Shown here one piece after another: positions 8,764-17,095 of a stretch of 64,000 bases of DNA. The notes beneath the pieces are model-generated. The model worked only from the letters and a program-made list of their open reading frames with translations. It did no database searches and had not been told where the DNA came from. The number at the start of each line of letters is the position of its first letter. Within the stretch, counting starts at the first letter, position 1. The translations under genes were made by a program, and so were the position numbers. Source of the DNA: Streptomyces sp. NBC_01460 (GTDB taxonomy: Bacteria > Actinomycetota > Actinomycetes > Streptomycetales > Streptomycetaceae); NCBI RefSeq assembly GCF_036227405.1, contig NZ_CP109473.1, positions 1,612,001-1,676,000 of the forward strand, read 5' to 3'.

Positions 8764-9729
8764 TCAGGTGATGTCGTCGTAACCGTTGAGCCGGTGGGAC
8801 CGGCCGCCGCCGTCCGCGTCGCCGGAGGCCTGTTCGGGCAGGGCGGCCCGGGAGGACACCGGATCGATCGCGCCGACGGGCTCGGGGGTGAGGTCCAGCT
8901 CGGACGCCTCGTCGTCGTCGAGCCCGGCGTCGGGGTTGTTGCGGCGCCTGCGCTTGTCGTTGAGGAGCGAGAAACCGACGGCGAGGAAGTACAGCACCGC
9001 CAGCGGGCCCGCCAGCAGGAGCATCGACAGGGGGTCACCGCCCGGGGTGGCGATGGCTCCGAAGCCGGTGAGGCCGATGATCATCCCGCGCCACCAGGCA
9101 AGCATGCGCTTACCGCTGAGGACCCCGGTGATGTTCAGCAGGATGAGCAGCAACGGCAGCTCGAAGGCCAGGCCGAAGACGAGCACCATGCGGGTGATCA
9201 GGTCGAGGAAGTCGTCGAGCGGCAGCAGGTTCTTCACGTTGTCGGGCGTGAAGCCCAGCATGATCTCGGCGGTCTGCGGCAGGATCCAGTAGGCGATCCA
9301 GGCGCCCGCGACGAAGAGCGGCACGCCCGCCGCCGCGAAGGCGAAGGAGTAGCGCTTCTCCTGCTTGTGCAGGCCCGGGGCGACGAACGCCCACAGCTGG
9401 TAGAGCCACACCGGGGTGGCCACCAGCACGCCCGTCATCAGGGCGACCTTCAGAGCGATGGTGAACGGCGACAGCAGACCGTTGGTGGTCATCTCCGCGC
9501 ACGGACGACCGTTGATCATGGTCACGGCGCCGTTCCTGCAGCCGACCGAGTCCAGGATCGGCTTCATCAGGAACTCGAAGATCTCCTTCTGGAAGAAGGC
9601 CGCCACGACCACGGCGACCAGGATCGCCAGGACCGACTTCAGCAGACGGTTGCGCAGCTCACGCAGGTGATCGAGGAGGGGCATGCGCCCCTCGTCGTCC
9701 TTCTCCTGCTTGCGGGCAGACTTGAGCAA
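8764..9729 (-). CDS. tatC: Sec-independent protein translocase TatC
   Basis: A 321-residue polytopic membrane protein that recognises twin-arginine signal peptides. The cytoplasmic N-terminus contains MPLLDHLRELRNRL, the conserved TatC opening with the HLxELR motif. Six membrane segments follow, with the periplasmic first loop and the FELPLLLILLNI region typical of TatC. The C-terminal ~60 residues are a long hydrophilic tail rich in Asp, Glu and Arg, common in actinobacterial TatC. It is 49 bases downstream of tatA in the same direction. Together they export folded cofactor-bearing proteins, possibly including the molybdopterin protein at 850 (inference). Confidence 0.96.
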   Translation of the reverse strand: MLKSARKQEKDDEGRMPLLDHLRELRNRLLKSVLAILVAVVVAAFFQKEIFEFLMKPILDSVGCRNGAVTMINGRPCAEMTTNGLLSPFTIALKVALMTGVLVATPVWLYQLWAFVAPGLHKQEKRYSFAFAAAGVPLFVAGAWIAYWILPQTAEIMLGFTPDNVKNLLPLDDFLDLITRMVLVFGLAFELPLLLILLNITGVLSGKRMLAWWRGMIIGLTGFGAIATPGGDPLSMLLLAGPLAVLYFLAVGFSLLNDKRRRRNNPDAGLDDDEASELDLTPEPVGAIDPVSSRAALPEQASGDADGGGRSHRLNGYDDIT

Positions 9730-9778
9730 CCCACTTCCCTCGTCTCGTGCGGCAGCTTCCGGTGGTACGGATCAGCTG

Positions 9779-10075
9779 TCAGCTCTGGGTGGTGGGCTTG
9801 GCGTCGCTGACCGGGCGGGCGCTGGTGACGTCTCCCGGAGCGGCCTGGATCGTCTTGGCGGGGGTCGGCTGCGGGGGGGCGTCCGCGGCGGTCTCCGTGG
9901 TGGGCGCCGCGGGCTCCGCGCCGTCCTTCTTCATGGCCTTGGCCTCGCTCTTGAGGATGCGGGCCGACTTGCCGAGCGAACGCGCCATGTCGGGAAGCTT
10001 CTTGGCACCGAAGAGCAGCAGGATGACAGCGATGATCAGGATGATCTCGAGGGGCTTCAGATTGCCGAGCGGCAT
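9779..10075 (-). CDS. tatA: Sec-independent protein translocase TatA
   Basis: A 98-residue pore-forming subunit of the Tat translocase. It has one N-terminal membrane helix ([19 protein letters not shown]), the FGAKKLP hinge, an amphipathic helix ([18 protein letters not shown]) and a Pro/Ala-rich acidic tail. I placed the start at the internal ATG 10075, because GAAGGAAG lies upstream at proper spacing and TatA proteins begin near [10 protein letters not shown]; an in-frame upstream start at 10093 would remove this ribosome site. It precedes tatC by 49 bases. The 5' leader holds a 14-bp palindrome at 10131-10144. Confidence 0.95.
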   Translation of the reverse strand: MPLGNLKPLEIILIIAVILLLFGAKKLPDMARSLGKSARILKSEAKAMKKDGAEPAAPTTETAADAPPQPTPAKTIQAAPGDVTSARPVSDAKPTTQS

Positions 10076-10130
10076 GTGCGACTTCCTTCTCACTGAGGCG
10101 ACCGGAGGGTGGACTCACTACCCGTTCGAC

Positions 10131-10144
10131 CGGACGTACGTCCG
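10131..10144. promoter_or_regulatory. 14-bp perfect palindrome in the tatA leader
   Basis: CGGACGTACGTCCG reads the same on both strands and lies 56 bases upstream of the tatA ATG. Its size and position suit a protein-binding site for a dimeric regulator, but I cannot name one. Confidence 0.35.
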
Positions 10145-10291
10145 ACCTGCACGCTGGCAGCGATCGTAACCCGCAGGGGTAAACGCGAGGCAATGCCCGT
10201 GCGTACTCCCGCTTGCGGCCCGCACCTCCCTAGCCTGGGCCGACTCCAGCAGCGTACCCCCCGAACCGGTGAATCCGGAGGCCGCGCCCTG

Positions 10292-10489
10292 CTAGCGCAG
10301 TGCCTCGCCGGTATCGGCGAGCGTGGTGGCCGCTCGTTCGAGATCCTCGGCCGCTCGGTTGATCCGCCGCGTGGTCGCGGCGACCTGTCCGGCGAGCCGC
10401 TGTGCCTCGACGAAGACCTTGACGGCCAGCACGCCGAGCACGGCGAGGCCGGCGAATCCCAGGGCGATGGCGAGCATGGGCCAGAACAT
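10292..10489 (-). CDS. Small membrane protein with coiled-coil tail
   Basis: A 65-residue protein. Residues 4-26 form one hydrophobic helix (LAIALGFAGLAVLGVLAVKV), and the rest is an amphipathic, Ala/Arg/Glu-rich stretch (EAQRLAGQVAATTRRINRAAEDLE) likely to coil. The layout resembles DUF948-like bacterial membrane proteins, but it is too short for a firm call. It ends 216 bases before the tatA start on the same strand and begins 24 bases after the zinc-ribbon gene ends, so it may belong to the pafBC-downstream transcript. Function unknown. Confidence 0.7.
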   Translation of the reverse strand: MFWPMLAIALGFAGLAVLGVLAVKVFVEAQRLAGQVAATTRRINRAAEDLERAATTLADTGEALR

Positions 10490-10513
10490 GGACGGATCCT
10501 CGATCGTGTCTCG

Positions 10514-10789
10514 TCACCGCAGGGCGGTGTGCAGGCGCAGCGTCCGCACCCCGCCGCCGCTGAGGAGCTCCACTATGCGCTCCCCGGCGGGCTTGCGGAC
10601 CGCGGTGCCGCACGCGGGGCAGGTGAAGGAGTAGAAGGTCGTACGGCGGCTGGCTCCTATCGCCAGCCGCAGCGCCCCCGCCCCCAGCTCGAACCGCTCA
10701 CGGCAGTCCGGACAGGCGGCCCGGAAGCGCACGGTGTCGGGCACCGGGACCGGAGCCGGTCCGGTCTGCGTGCTCGATATCGCGGTCAT
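10514..10789 (-). CDS. Small zinc-ribbon protein of unknown function
   Basis: A protein of about 91 residues. Two CxxC knuckles, CPDC and CPAC, are spaced ~35 residues apart and flanked by a Ser/Arg-rich beta-type region, indicating a single zinc ribbon. I chose ATG 10789 because an AGAGG ribosome site lies just upstream; a GTG start at 10813 would add eight residues. It is on the same strand as pafC, 36 bases downstream, and probably belongs to that operon. Nothing in it shows an enzymatic role; it could bind nucleic acid or protein. Confidence 0.7.
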   Translation of the reverse strand: MTAISSTQTGPAPVPVPDTVRFRAACPDCRERFELGAGALRLAIGASRRTTFYSFTCPACGTAVRKPAGERIVELLSGGGVRTLRLHTALR

Positions 10790-10825
10790 GTGACCTCTGT
10801 CCCCTCGGTGCACGGTGGCCGCCCT

Positions 10826-11782
10826 TCAGAGTGCGCCGTCGTAGGCGGCCAGTGCCTCACGCGCCGCGGCCCTGGCACTCTCGGCGAGCTCCGGGGGCGA
10901 GGTGATGCGCCCTTCGCCGCCCAGCCGCAGGGCGAGCCTGCGCAGGGAGGCCGGGTCCGGGGTACGGAGCGTGATCCGCAGACCGCCGTCGGGCAGCTCC
11001 TCCGCGCTGTCGTGCGGGTAGTACTCGGCGACCCACCGGCCGCCGGGGCCGACCTCGATCACGACCTCCGGATCCTCGGCCGCGGGCTGCACCAGTCCCT
11101 CGGAGAGATCACGCAGCTCCAGCTCCGGCGGAGCGGACGGGGCGTCGAGGAGCCTGATCTCGGCGACCCGGTCCAGCCGGAACGTACGCCGCGCCTCGGT
11201 GAGCCGGCACCAGCCCTCCATATAGGTGTGGCCGACGGCGAACAGCCGGATCGGGTCCACCTCGCGCTCGGTCAGCTCGTCGCGGGCGGGCGAGTAGTAG
11301 CGCAGCCAGAGCCGGCGCCGTTCGGAGATCGCCCGGTCCACGTCGGCGAAGACGCCGCCCTCGGACTCGAAGGTGACCGAGAGCCGCGAGCTCGCGGCCC
11401 CCACCTCGCCGGCCGCCGTCTCCAGCTTCGCGGTCGCGCGCACCAGCGCCTGCCGGTCGCTCTCGCGCAGGCCGGGGAGCGTCGCGACGGCACGGGCCGC
11501 GACGAGCAGGGCGGTCGCCTCGTCGGCGGCGAGCCGCAGCGGCTCGGCGACGTCGTCCGGGTTGTGCCACCAGATCCGGTCACCGTCGGTGTCGATGTCC
11601 AGCAGGTCCCCGCCCCGGAAGCTGGTCCCGCACATGGGGAGCACGTCGAGGTCGGAGATCAGCTCGTCCTCGGTGATCCCGAAGGCCCGGGCCACGTCCT
11701 GGACGTGCGCGCCGGGGCGCTCACGCAGGTACGTGACGAGGGAGAGCATCCGCCGGGTCTGGTCGATCGCGTTCGTGGCCAC
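10826..11782 (-). CDS. pafC: WYL-domain transcriptional regulator PafC
   Basis: A 318-residue regulator with an N-terminal winged helix-turn-helix (TRRMLSLVTYLRERPGAHVQDVARAFGI, shown only by its ends TRRMLSL and VARAFGI) and a WYL domain (about 140-230) containing the WLRYYSPARDELTEREVDP region, then a WYL C-terminal extension. In mycobacteria PafB and PafC act together to switch on DNA-damage genes independently of LexA. The name reflects their co-transcription with pafA. Here the pair lies downstream of two FKBP genes and pafA on the same strand. PafB and PafC are separated by only 14 bases. Confidence 0.9.
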   Translation of the reverse strand: MATNAIDQTRRMLSLVTYLRERPGAHVQDVARAFGITEDELISDLDVLPMCGTSFRGGDLLDIDTDGDRIWWHNPDDVAEPLRLAADEATALLVAARAVATLPGLRESDRQALVRATAKLETAAGEVGAASSRLSVTFESEGGVFADVDRAISERRRLWLRYYSPARDELTEREVDPIRLFAVGHTYMEGWCRLTEARRTFRLDRVAEIRLLDAPSAPPELELRDLSEGLVQPAAEDPEVVIEVGPGGRWVAEYYPHDSAEELPDGGLRITLRTPDPASLRRLALRLGGEGRITSPPELAESARAAAREALAAYDGAL

Positions 11783-11796
11783 GAGTAGCGGTCCCC

Positions 11797-12750
11797 TCAG
11801 TCCTTGGCCACGGCGCGCAGCCGGTCCATCACGTCGGCCCGCAGGTCGGCGGGCTCGCTCACGGTCACGTCGGGCCCGAACTCCACGAGCCAGGCGTCCA
11901 GGCCGTGTCCGTACGGGATCTCCAGCTCGTCCCAGCCGTCACCGAGGTCCCGTACCGATATCGCGCGGGAGCGCAGCGGGTAGCCGGACCCGGCGCGCAG
12001 CCTGATGCGGGCGGTCCTGGTGGCGGTCTCCCCCGCCCAGCTCTCGACGGTCTCGCGGACGGTGACGGCGTCGGGGACGGGGGCCGTGAAGGCCCCGGCG
12101 CGGGAGCGGACCCGGCCCGAGATCCGGGACAGCCGGAAGACCCGCTCGGCACCCCGGCCGCGGTCCCAGCCGGCCAGGTACCAGTGGCCACGCCAGCACT
12201 CGAGCGTCCAGGGCTCGACCTGACGCTGCTCCGGGCGGGCCGCGTTGCCCTTGCGGTAGTCGAAGGTGACCGGGCGGCGGTCACGGCAGGCGAGCATCAG
12301 GGGCTCGAAGGCGGCCTCGTGGACCGGGATACGGGGTTCGAGGGCGCTGTGCACCTCGTAGGCGTCCTCGGCCTCCGGCATGCCCGCGGCGCGCAGCTTC
12401 TGCAGGGCGCCGCTCGCGGCCCCGGCGAGCCGGGCCTGCTGCCAGACCTTGGCGGCGAGCCCGAGCGCCGCGGCCTCCTCGGCGTCCAGGGTGATGGGGG
12501 GCAGGCGGTTGCTGTCACGGCGCGCGAGGTACCCGGTGTCGCCGTCCAGGTTCTCCACGGTCTCGATGACCAGGCCGAGTTCGCGCAGATCGTCCTTGTC
12601 GCGCTCGAACATCCGGTTGAAGGACTCGTCGGAGCCCGCCTCCAGGTAGGCCTCGATGGACCCTCGGAGCTCACGCTTGCTGAGCGGGCGCCGGGTACCC
12701 AGCAGACACAGCGCCAGGTTCATCAGCCGTTCGGCCTTGGCAATCGCCAT
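11797..12750 (-). CDS. pafB: WYL-domain transcriptional regulator PafB
   Basis: A 317-residue paralogue of PafC: N-terminal winged helix (MAIAKAERLMNLALCLL, then RPLSKRELRGSIEAY), then a WYL domain with the RPVTFDYRKGN and EPWTLECWRGHWYLAGWD motifs. It is the proposed partner of PafC in the DNA-damage response. I used the ATG at 12750, which matches the family's N-terminus and has an AAGGGCG ribosome site; the open frame extends upstream to 12813 without support. In this window pafBC and pafA are interrupted by two FKBP genes, unlike the compact mycobacterial order. Confidence 0.9.
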   Translation of the reverse strand: MAIAKAERLMNLALCLLGTRRPLSKRELRGSIEAYLEAGSDESFNRMFERDKDDLRELGLVIETVENLDGDTGYLARRDSNRLPPITLDAEEAAALGLAAKVWQQARLAGAASGALQKLRAAGMPEAEDAYEVHSALEPRIPVHEAAFEPLMLACRDRRPVTFDYRKGNAARPEQRQVEPWTLECWRGHWYLAGWDRGRGAERVFRLSRISGRVRSRAGAFTAPVPDAVTVRETVESWAGETATRTARIRLRAGSGYPLRSRAISVRDLGDGWDELEIPYGHGLDAWLVEFGPDVTVSEPADLRADVMDRLRAVAKD

Positions 12751-12865
12751 CGACGCCCTTTCTCGACGTGCTCTCCGACCGTCGACCGTACCGCCCCGGG
12801 GTGTCCGGACCAAAGCGAGGGCCCGTGCCTTGCGGCACGGGCCCTGACTGCGGTAGACGGCCGGA

Positions 12866-13237
12866 TCAGACGCCGACGAGGTCGCAGACGAAGATCAGCG
12901 TCTCGCCCGGGGCGATGGCGCCGCCCGCACCGCGGTCGCCGTAGGCGAGGCGCGCGGGGATGGTCAGCTGGCGACGGCCGCCGACCTTCATGCCCTGGAC
13001 GCCCTGGTCCCAGCCGGCGATGACCTGACCGGCACCGAGCTGGAAGCGCAGCGGGGTGCCACGGTTCCAGGAGGCGTCGAACTCCTCGCCGGTGGAGAAG
13101 GCCACACCGACGTAGTGCACGGAGACGGTCTGACCCGCCTGGGCCACCGGTCCGTCGCCCTCCCAGATTTCCTTGATCTCCAGGTCGGCCGGCGGCTCGC
13201 CACCCGGGAAGTCGATCTCGGGCTTCTCGATGCTCAC
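12866..13237 (-). CDS. FKBP-type peptidyl-prolyl cis-trans isomerase, cytoplasmic
   Basis: A 123-residue single FKBP domain that catalyses proline isomerisation during folding. The core is intact: VSVHYVGVAFSTGEEFDASW, the VIAGWDQGVQGMKVGGRRQL stretch (described by its ends VIAGWDQG and GGRRQLTIP), LAYGDRG and TLIFVCDLVGV. No signal peptide is present, so it acts in the cytoplasm. The start is GTG 13237, with GAGGAGC upstream; the longer ATG-initiated frame would run into the preceding gene. It sits 43 bases downstream of a secreted two-domain FKBP lipoprotein, both between pafA and pafBC. Confidence 0.93.
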   Translation of the reverse strand: MSIEKPEIDFPGGEPPADLEIKEIWEGDGPVAQAGQTVSVHYVGVAFSTGEEFDASWNRGTPLRFQLGAGQVIAGWDQGVQGMKVGGRRQLTIPARLAYGDRGAGGAIAPGETLIFVCDLVGV

Positions 13238-13280
13238 TGAACTGCTCCTCTTGACTGTGAACGGGGCAACCGGGACAGTC

Positions 13281-14213
13281 TTACATCTTCGCCAGGAGGT
13301 CCACCGCGAAGACGAGCGTGGACTTGGCGGGGATGGACTGCTGAGCCTTGTCACCGAAGGCCTGGTCCGGCGGGATGACGAGCAGCACGCGGCTGCCGAC
13401 CTTCTTGCCGACCAGACCGGTCTTGAGACCCTTGAGGGTGACCTGGGCCAGCGGGAAGGTCTGCGTCTTGCCCGTCTGGTAGGTGCTGTCGAAGGGCTTG
13501 CTGCCCTTCCAGAGCAGACCCACGTAGTTCACGACGACGCTGTCGGTCTCCTTGATGACCGCACCGTCGGACTCCAGGACGTAGTTGGAGACCAGCTTCT
13601 TCGGCGGATCGCTCTTGGGGATCGTGACGGACGGCGCCTTGCCGTCGGTCTTGGTACCGACCTTCGGCAGGTCGATGTCGTCCTGCGCGACCGGCGTGCC
13701 CTTGGCGGACGTGGGGATCTGGGTCGCCTTCACGACGTCGACGACGAAGACGAGGGTGGCGTTGGGCTTGATGTCGCCCTGCCCCTGCTCGCCGTAGCCG
13801 AGCTCCGGCGGGATGACCAGCTGGACGCGGCTGCCGACCTTCTGGCCGACCAGACCCTTGTCCCAGCCCTGGATGACCATGCCCGCCCCGAGCGTCAGAT
13901 CGAAGGGCTGCTTGCGGTCGAAGCTGTTGTCGAACGGCTTGGTGGAGTCCCACGCCTGTCCGAGGTAGTTGACCTGGATCGCGTCGCCGTTCTTGAGCTT
14001 CGCGCCGTCACCCTCGCTGATGACATCGGTCTTCAGTTCCTTGGGGGGATCACCCTCCCCCTTGGCCAGGGTGGGCTTCTCACCGAATTTCGCTCCCGCG
14101 GTGATGGCGGGGTCGCCCTTGGGTGAAGCGGAGTCAGAGGCCTTGTCGTCGCCGCATGCCGCCGTGGACAGCAGCAGAAGGGGGACGACGAGAAGGCCGG
14201 CAAGTCGGCGCAC
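13281..14213 (-). CDS. Lipoprotein with two FKBP-type prolyl isomerase domains
   Basis: A 310-residue exported foldase. The GTG-started signal sequence ends in a lipobox STAAC (Cys20), so the protein should be lipid-anchored outside the membrane. Two tandem FKBP domains follow: the first (about 65-160) with QVNYLGQAWDSTKPFDNSF and VIQGWDKGLVGQKVGSRVQL (split here as VIQGWDKG and GSRVQLVIPPELGYG); the second (about 205-308) with VVNYVGLLWKGSKPFDSTY and VIPPDQAFGD. The second lacks the canonical GWD and has LKGLKTGLVG instead, so it may be less active or serve in substrate binding. It lies downstream of pafA beyond a terminator, implying its own promoter. Confidence 0.92.
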   Translation of the reverse strand: MRRLAGLLVVPLLLLSTAACGDDKASDSASPKGDPAITAGAKFGEKPTLAKGEGDPPKELKTDVISEGDGAKLKNGDAIQVNYLGQAWDSTKPFDNSFDRKQPFDLTLGAGMVIQGWDKGLVGQKVGSRVQLVIPPELGYGEQGQGDIKPNATLVFVVDVVKATQIPTSAKGTPVAQDDIDLPKVGTKTDGKAPSVTIPKSDPPKKLVSNYVLESDGAVIKETDSVVVNYVGLLWKGSKPFDSTYQTGKTQTFPLAQVTLKGLKTGLVGKKVGSRVLLVIPPDQAFGDKAQQSIPAKSTLVFAVDLLAKM

Positions 14214-14272
14214 GGGTTCCTCAGATCTCAGACGGCACGTGAATGGTCCCCCGACACTCTAGGCGGAGCGAA

Positions 14273-14301
14273 GGGCCCCGTACGAGGAACGTACGGGGCC
14301 C
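14273..14301. terminator. Hairpin terminator after pafA
   Basis: A perfect 12-bp inverted repeat (14273-14284 and 14290-14301) with a 5-base loop lies between pafA and the FKBP lipoprotein gene. It should limit read-through from pafA into the FKBP-pafBC unit. Confidence 0.8.
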
Positions 14302-14335
14302 GGTCGCATACGGGGTGGGACGTCTCCGTCCCGGA

Positions 14336-15697
14336 TCACATGCCCGCGATCAGCTTCTCCACCCGCTCGTCGACGGAACGGAAGGGGTCCTTGCACAGCA
14401 CGGTGCGCTGCGCCTGGTCGTTGAGCTTGAGGTGGACCCAGTCGACGGTGAAGTCCCGTCGCTGCTCCTGGGCGCGGCGGATGAAATCGCCGCGCAGGCG
14501 CGCCCTGGTCGTCTGCGGGGGCACCGACTTGCCCTCGAAGATCTTCAGGTCGTTGCAGATGCGGGCGACCTGGCCCTTGCGTTCCAGGAGGTAGTAGAGC
14601 CCGCGCCGCCGGTGGATGTCGTGGTAGGCGAGGTCTATCTGAGCGACCCTCGGATTCGACATGGTCATGTTGTGCTTGGCCCGGTACCGCTCGATGAGCT
14701 TGTACTTCATGACCCAGTCGATCTCGGTGCCGATCCGGTCGAGGTCCTCGGCCTCGATGGCGTCCAGCGTGCGGCCCCACAGCTCGAGGACCTGGTCGAC
14801 GGTGCCGGTGCGGATGCCGCGGCGCTCGACGAAGTCGACGGCCTTCTCGTAGTACTCGCGCTGGACCTCGATGGCCGAAGCCTCGCGGCCGCTGGCCAGG
14901 CGCACCTTCCGCTGGCCCGTGATGTCGTGGCTGACCTCGCGGATGGCCCGGATCGGGTTCTCCAGGGTCAGGTCGCGCATCACCGTGCCCGCCTCGATCA
15001 TGCGCAGCACGAGGTCGGTGGCACCGACCTTGAGGAGCATGGTCGTCTCGGACATGTTGGAGTCACCGACGATGACGTGGAGGCGGCGGTACCGCTCCGC
15101 GTCGGCGTGCGGCTCGTCACGGGTGTTGATGATCGGACGGGAGCGCGTCGTCGCGGAACTGACGCCCTCCCAGATGTGCTCGGCCCGCTGGCTCACGCAG
15201 TAGACGGCTCCGCGGGGCGTCTGCAGCACCTTGCCGGCACCGCAGATGAGCTGACGGGTCACGAGGAACGGAATGAGGATGTCCGCGAGCCGGGAGAATT
15301 CCCCGTGCCGGGCCACGAGGTAGTTCTCGTGGCACCCGTAGGAGTTTCCGGCCGAGTCGGTGTTGTTCTTGAAGAGATAGACGTCGCCCGCGATTCCCTC
15401 CTCGTGCAGGCGGCGTTCGGCGTCGACGAGCAGGCCTTCGAGAATGCGCTCGCCCGCCTTGTCGTGCGTGACCAGCTCGGTCACGTTGTCGCATTCGGGT
15501 GTCGCGTATTCCGGATGCGATCCCACGTCGAGGTAGAGGCGGGCGCCGTTCCGCAGGAAGACATTGCTGCTGCGGCCCCATGACACAACACGGCGGAAGA
15601 GGTAGCGCGCCACTTCGTCAGGTGACAGTCGGCGCTGTCCCCTGAACGTGCACGTGACGCCGTACTCGTTCTCCAGCCCGAAAATGCGGCGGTCCAT
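14336..15697 (-). CDS. pafA: Pup--protein ligase PafA
   Basis: A 453-residue ATP-dependent ligase of the glutamine-synthetase-like superfamily that joins the C-terminal glutamate of Pup to substrate lysines. Catalytic features are in the expected places: [13 protein letters not shown] with Glu9 in the metal site, and [11 protein letters not shown] with Asp57, the base in the mycobacterial enzyme. Also present are [28 protein letters not shown] and the C-terminal [14 protein letters not shown] domain. It starts 9 bases after the MFS gene stop. There is no convincing Shine-Dalgarno, but TAATGT lies 6 bases before the ATG, so a leaderless promoter inside the MFS stop region is possible besides translational coupling. 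Confidence 0.97.
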   Translation of the reverse strand: MDRRIFGLENEYGVTCTFRGQRRLSPDEVARYLFRRVVSWGRSSNVFLRNGARLYLDVGSHPEYATPECDNVTELVTHDKAGERILEGLLVDAERRLHEEGIAGDVYLFKNNTDSAGNSYGCHENYLVARHGEFSRLADILIPFLVTRQLICGAGKVLQTPRGAVYCVSQRAEHIWEGVSSATTRSRPIINTRDEPHADAERYRRLHVIVGDSNMSETTMLLKVGATDLVLRMIEAGTVMRDLTLENPIRAIREVSHDITGQRKVRLASGREASAIEVQREYYEKAVDFVERRGIRTGTVDQVLELWGRTLDAIEAEDLDRIGTEIDWVMKYKLIERYRAKHNMTMSNPRVAQIDLAYHDIHRRRGLYYLLERKGQVARICNDLKIFEGKSVPPQTTRARLRGDFIRRAQEQRRDFTVDWVHLKLNDQAQRTVLCKDPFRSVDERVEKLIAGM

Positions 15698-15706
15698 GAC
15701 TGAACA

Positions 15707-16966
15707 TTACGCCTTATGGCCTGAGCTGAAACCGGGTTCGGCGGCACCGTTTCGATCATTTTCCGAACCGGCCACGACCGCGGGCGTACGCCCGGGAGCT
15801 GCGAGGACCCTTCCGGTGGCCAGCAGGACCAGCAGGGCCGCCACTCCACCGGCCCCCGCGACGGCGAAACTCCACGCCGTGCCGCCGAGCTCGACGGCCG
15901 GGCCGGCCACCGCCGTTCCGGCCGCCGCGCCCACCCCGAAGGTCGTCACGAGCCAGGAGAACGCCTCGGTCACCGTGCCCCGCGGCGCGTGCCGGTCCAC
16001 GACGATGAACGAGCACGCGATCGCCGGGGCCAGGAAGACCCCGGCGAGGGCCGCCAGCGCGGTCATGGCGGGCACACCGGGCGTCAGCATCAGCGGCAGA
16101 TAGCCCAGCGCCAGCAGCGCGACGATGACCCGCAGCCTGCGCTCGGGCGCACCCGCCCACTGCCGCGCCCCGTACACCGCTCCGCCGATCAGCGCGCCGA
16201 GGCCGAGCGCGGCCATCAGCCAGCCGTACACGGACTCCCGTCCGTGGTCGTCGGCGTAGGCGACGCCGGCCACCGTGATCGAGCCGAGGGCGAGCCCGAC
16301 GAAGAAGAAGGCACCCAGCAGGGCGAGCAGACCCCGGGAGCGCAGGGCGCCGAGCCAGTGGGCCTCGCGCGGCGCCGAGCGCCAGGTCCTGGAGGGCTCG
16401 GACAGGACGACGGACAGCGCCCCCAGCACCCCGATGGCGTTGATGACCAGGAGGGCGGCGGCGGGCGATCGGAGCGACACCAGGACCGTCACGAGGAGCG
16501 GTCCCACGGTGAACATGACCTCCTGGGCCACCGCGTCCATGGCGTACGCCCGGTGCACCCGGTCCTCCCTGCCGAGGACCGTCGGCCACAGGGCGCGCAG
16601 CCCGCCCTCCAGCGGGGGCGTGAACAGGCCGGCCACGACGACCGCCGCGTAGGCCGCGGGGAGCGGGCCGAGGCCCACCAGGGCCAGCGCGGCCATGCCG
16701 AGGGCGGAGACGACCGCCGCGGGGAGCTGGACGCGCGGCTGGCCGTACAGGTCCACGGCCCGGCCGAGCAGGGGCTGCCCCACCGCCGTGGCGAGGCCGT
16801 AGGCCGCCGCGAGAGCGCCGGCCAGGGTGTAGCTGCCGCCCTCGGCCCGGGTGAACAGCACGATCGCGATGTGGGCGGTGCCGTTCGGCAGCCGCCCCAC
16901 GAGCGTCCCCGCCAGCAGCCGGGCGGCATGCCGCGTCCTGAGGATGTCCAGATATCCCGCGGCCAT
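15707..16966 (-). CDS. Major facilitator superfamily transporter
   Basis: A 419-residue membrane transporter with about 12 helices. The first half has the PLLGRAVDLYGQPRVQ loop, a form of the MFS motif A after helix 2. The ATG at 16966 has a GGAGAGGGG ribosome site; the frame runs open far upstream, but that part has no family resemblance. The overall pattern fits drug or sugar efflux permeases, and the substrate is unknown. It is divergent from a LacI regulator with an inverted-repeat operator between them, and it is followed after 9 bases by pafA. The regulator may therefore influence pafA expression too (inference). Confidence 0.88.
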   Translation of the reverse strand: MAAGYLDILRTRHAARLLAGTLVGRLPNGTAHIAIVLFTRAEGGSYTLAGALAAAYGLATAVGQPLLGRAVDLYGQPRVQLPAAVVSALGMAALALVGLGPLPAAYAAVVVAGLFTPPLEGGLRALWPTVLGREDRVHRAYAMDAVAQEVMFTVGPLLVTVLVSLRSPAAALLVINAIGVLGALSVVLSEPSRTWRSAPREAHWLGALRSRGLLALLGAFFFVGLALGSITVAGVAYADDHGRESVYGWLMAALGLGALIGGAVYGARQWAGAPERRLRVIVALLALGYLPLMLTPGVPAMTALAALAGVFLAPAIACSFIVVDRHAPRGTVTEAFSWLVTTFGVGAAAGTAVAGPAVELGGTAWSFAVAGAGGVAALLVLLATGRVLAAPGRTPAVVAGSENDRNGAAEPGFSSGHKA

Positions 16967-17007
16967 GTCCGCCCCTCTCCCCCGCCGGTGTCGCAGCCTC
17001 GGGGTTT

Positions 17008-17034
17008 TACGTATAACGTCGCTGGTCATACGTA
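17008..17034. promoter_or_regulatory. Putative operator between MFS gene and LacI regulator
   Basis: TACGTAT at 17008-17014 and ATACGTA at 17028-17034 form a perfect 7-bp inverted repeat with a 13-base spacer in the 129-base divergent region. The position suits the binding site of the adjacent LacI-type regulator, allowing control of both genes. Confidence 0.55.
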
Positions 17035-17095
17035 CCATGTGGGCAGGCCGGGAGTCCATCCCGCCGCATCCGACCGGCCCAGCACGGAGGCACGA

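Noticed and set aside
15989..17095. In-frame upstream extension of the LacI gene by more than 360 codons
   Set aside because: It overlaps the MFS gene on the other strand; the GTG at 17096 has a ribosome site and begins the family's helix-turn-helix.
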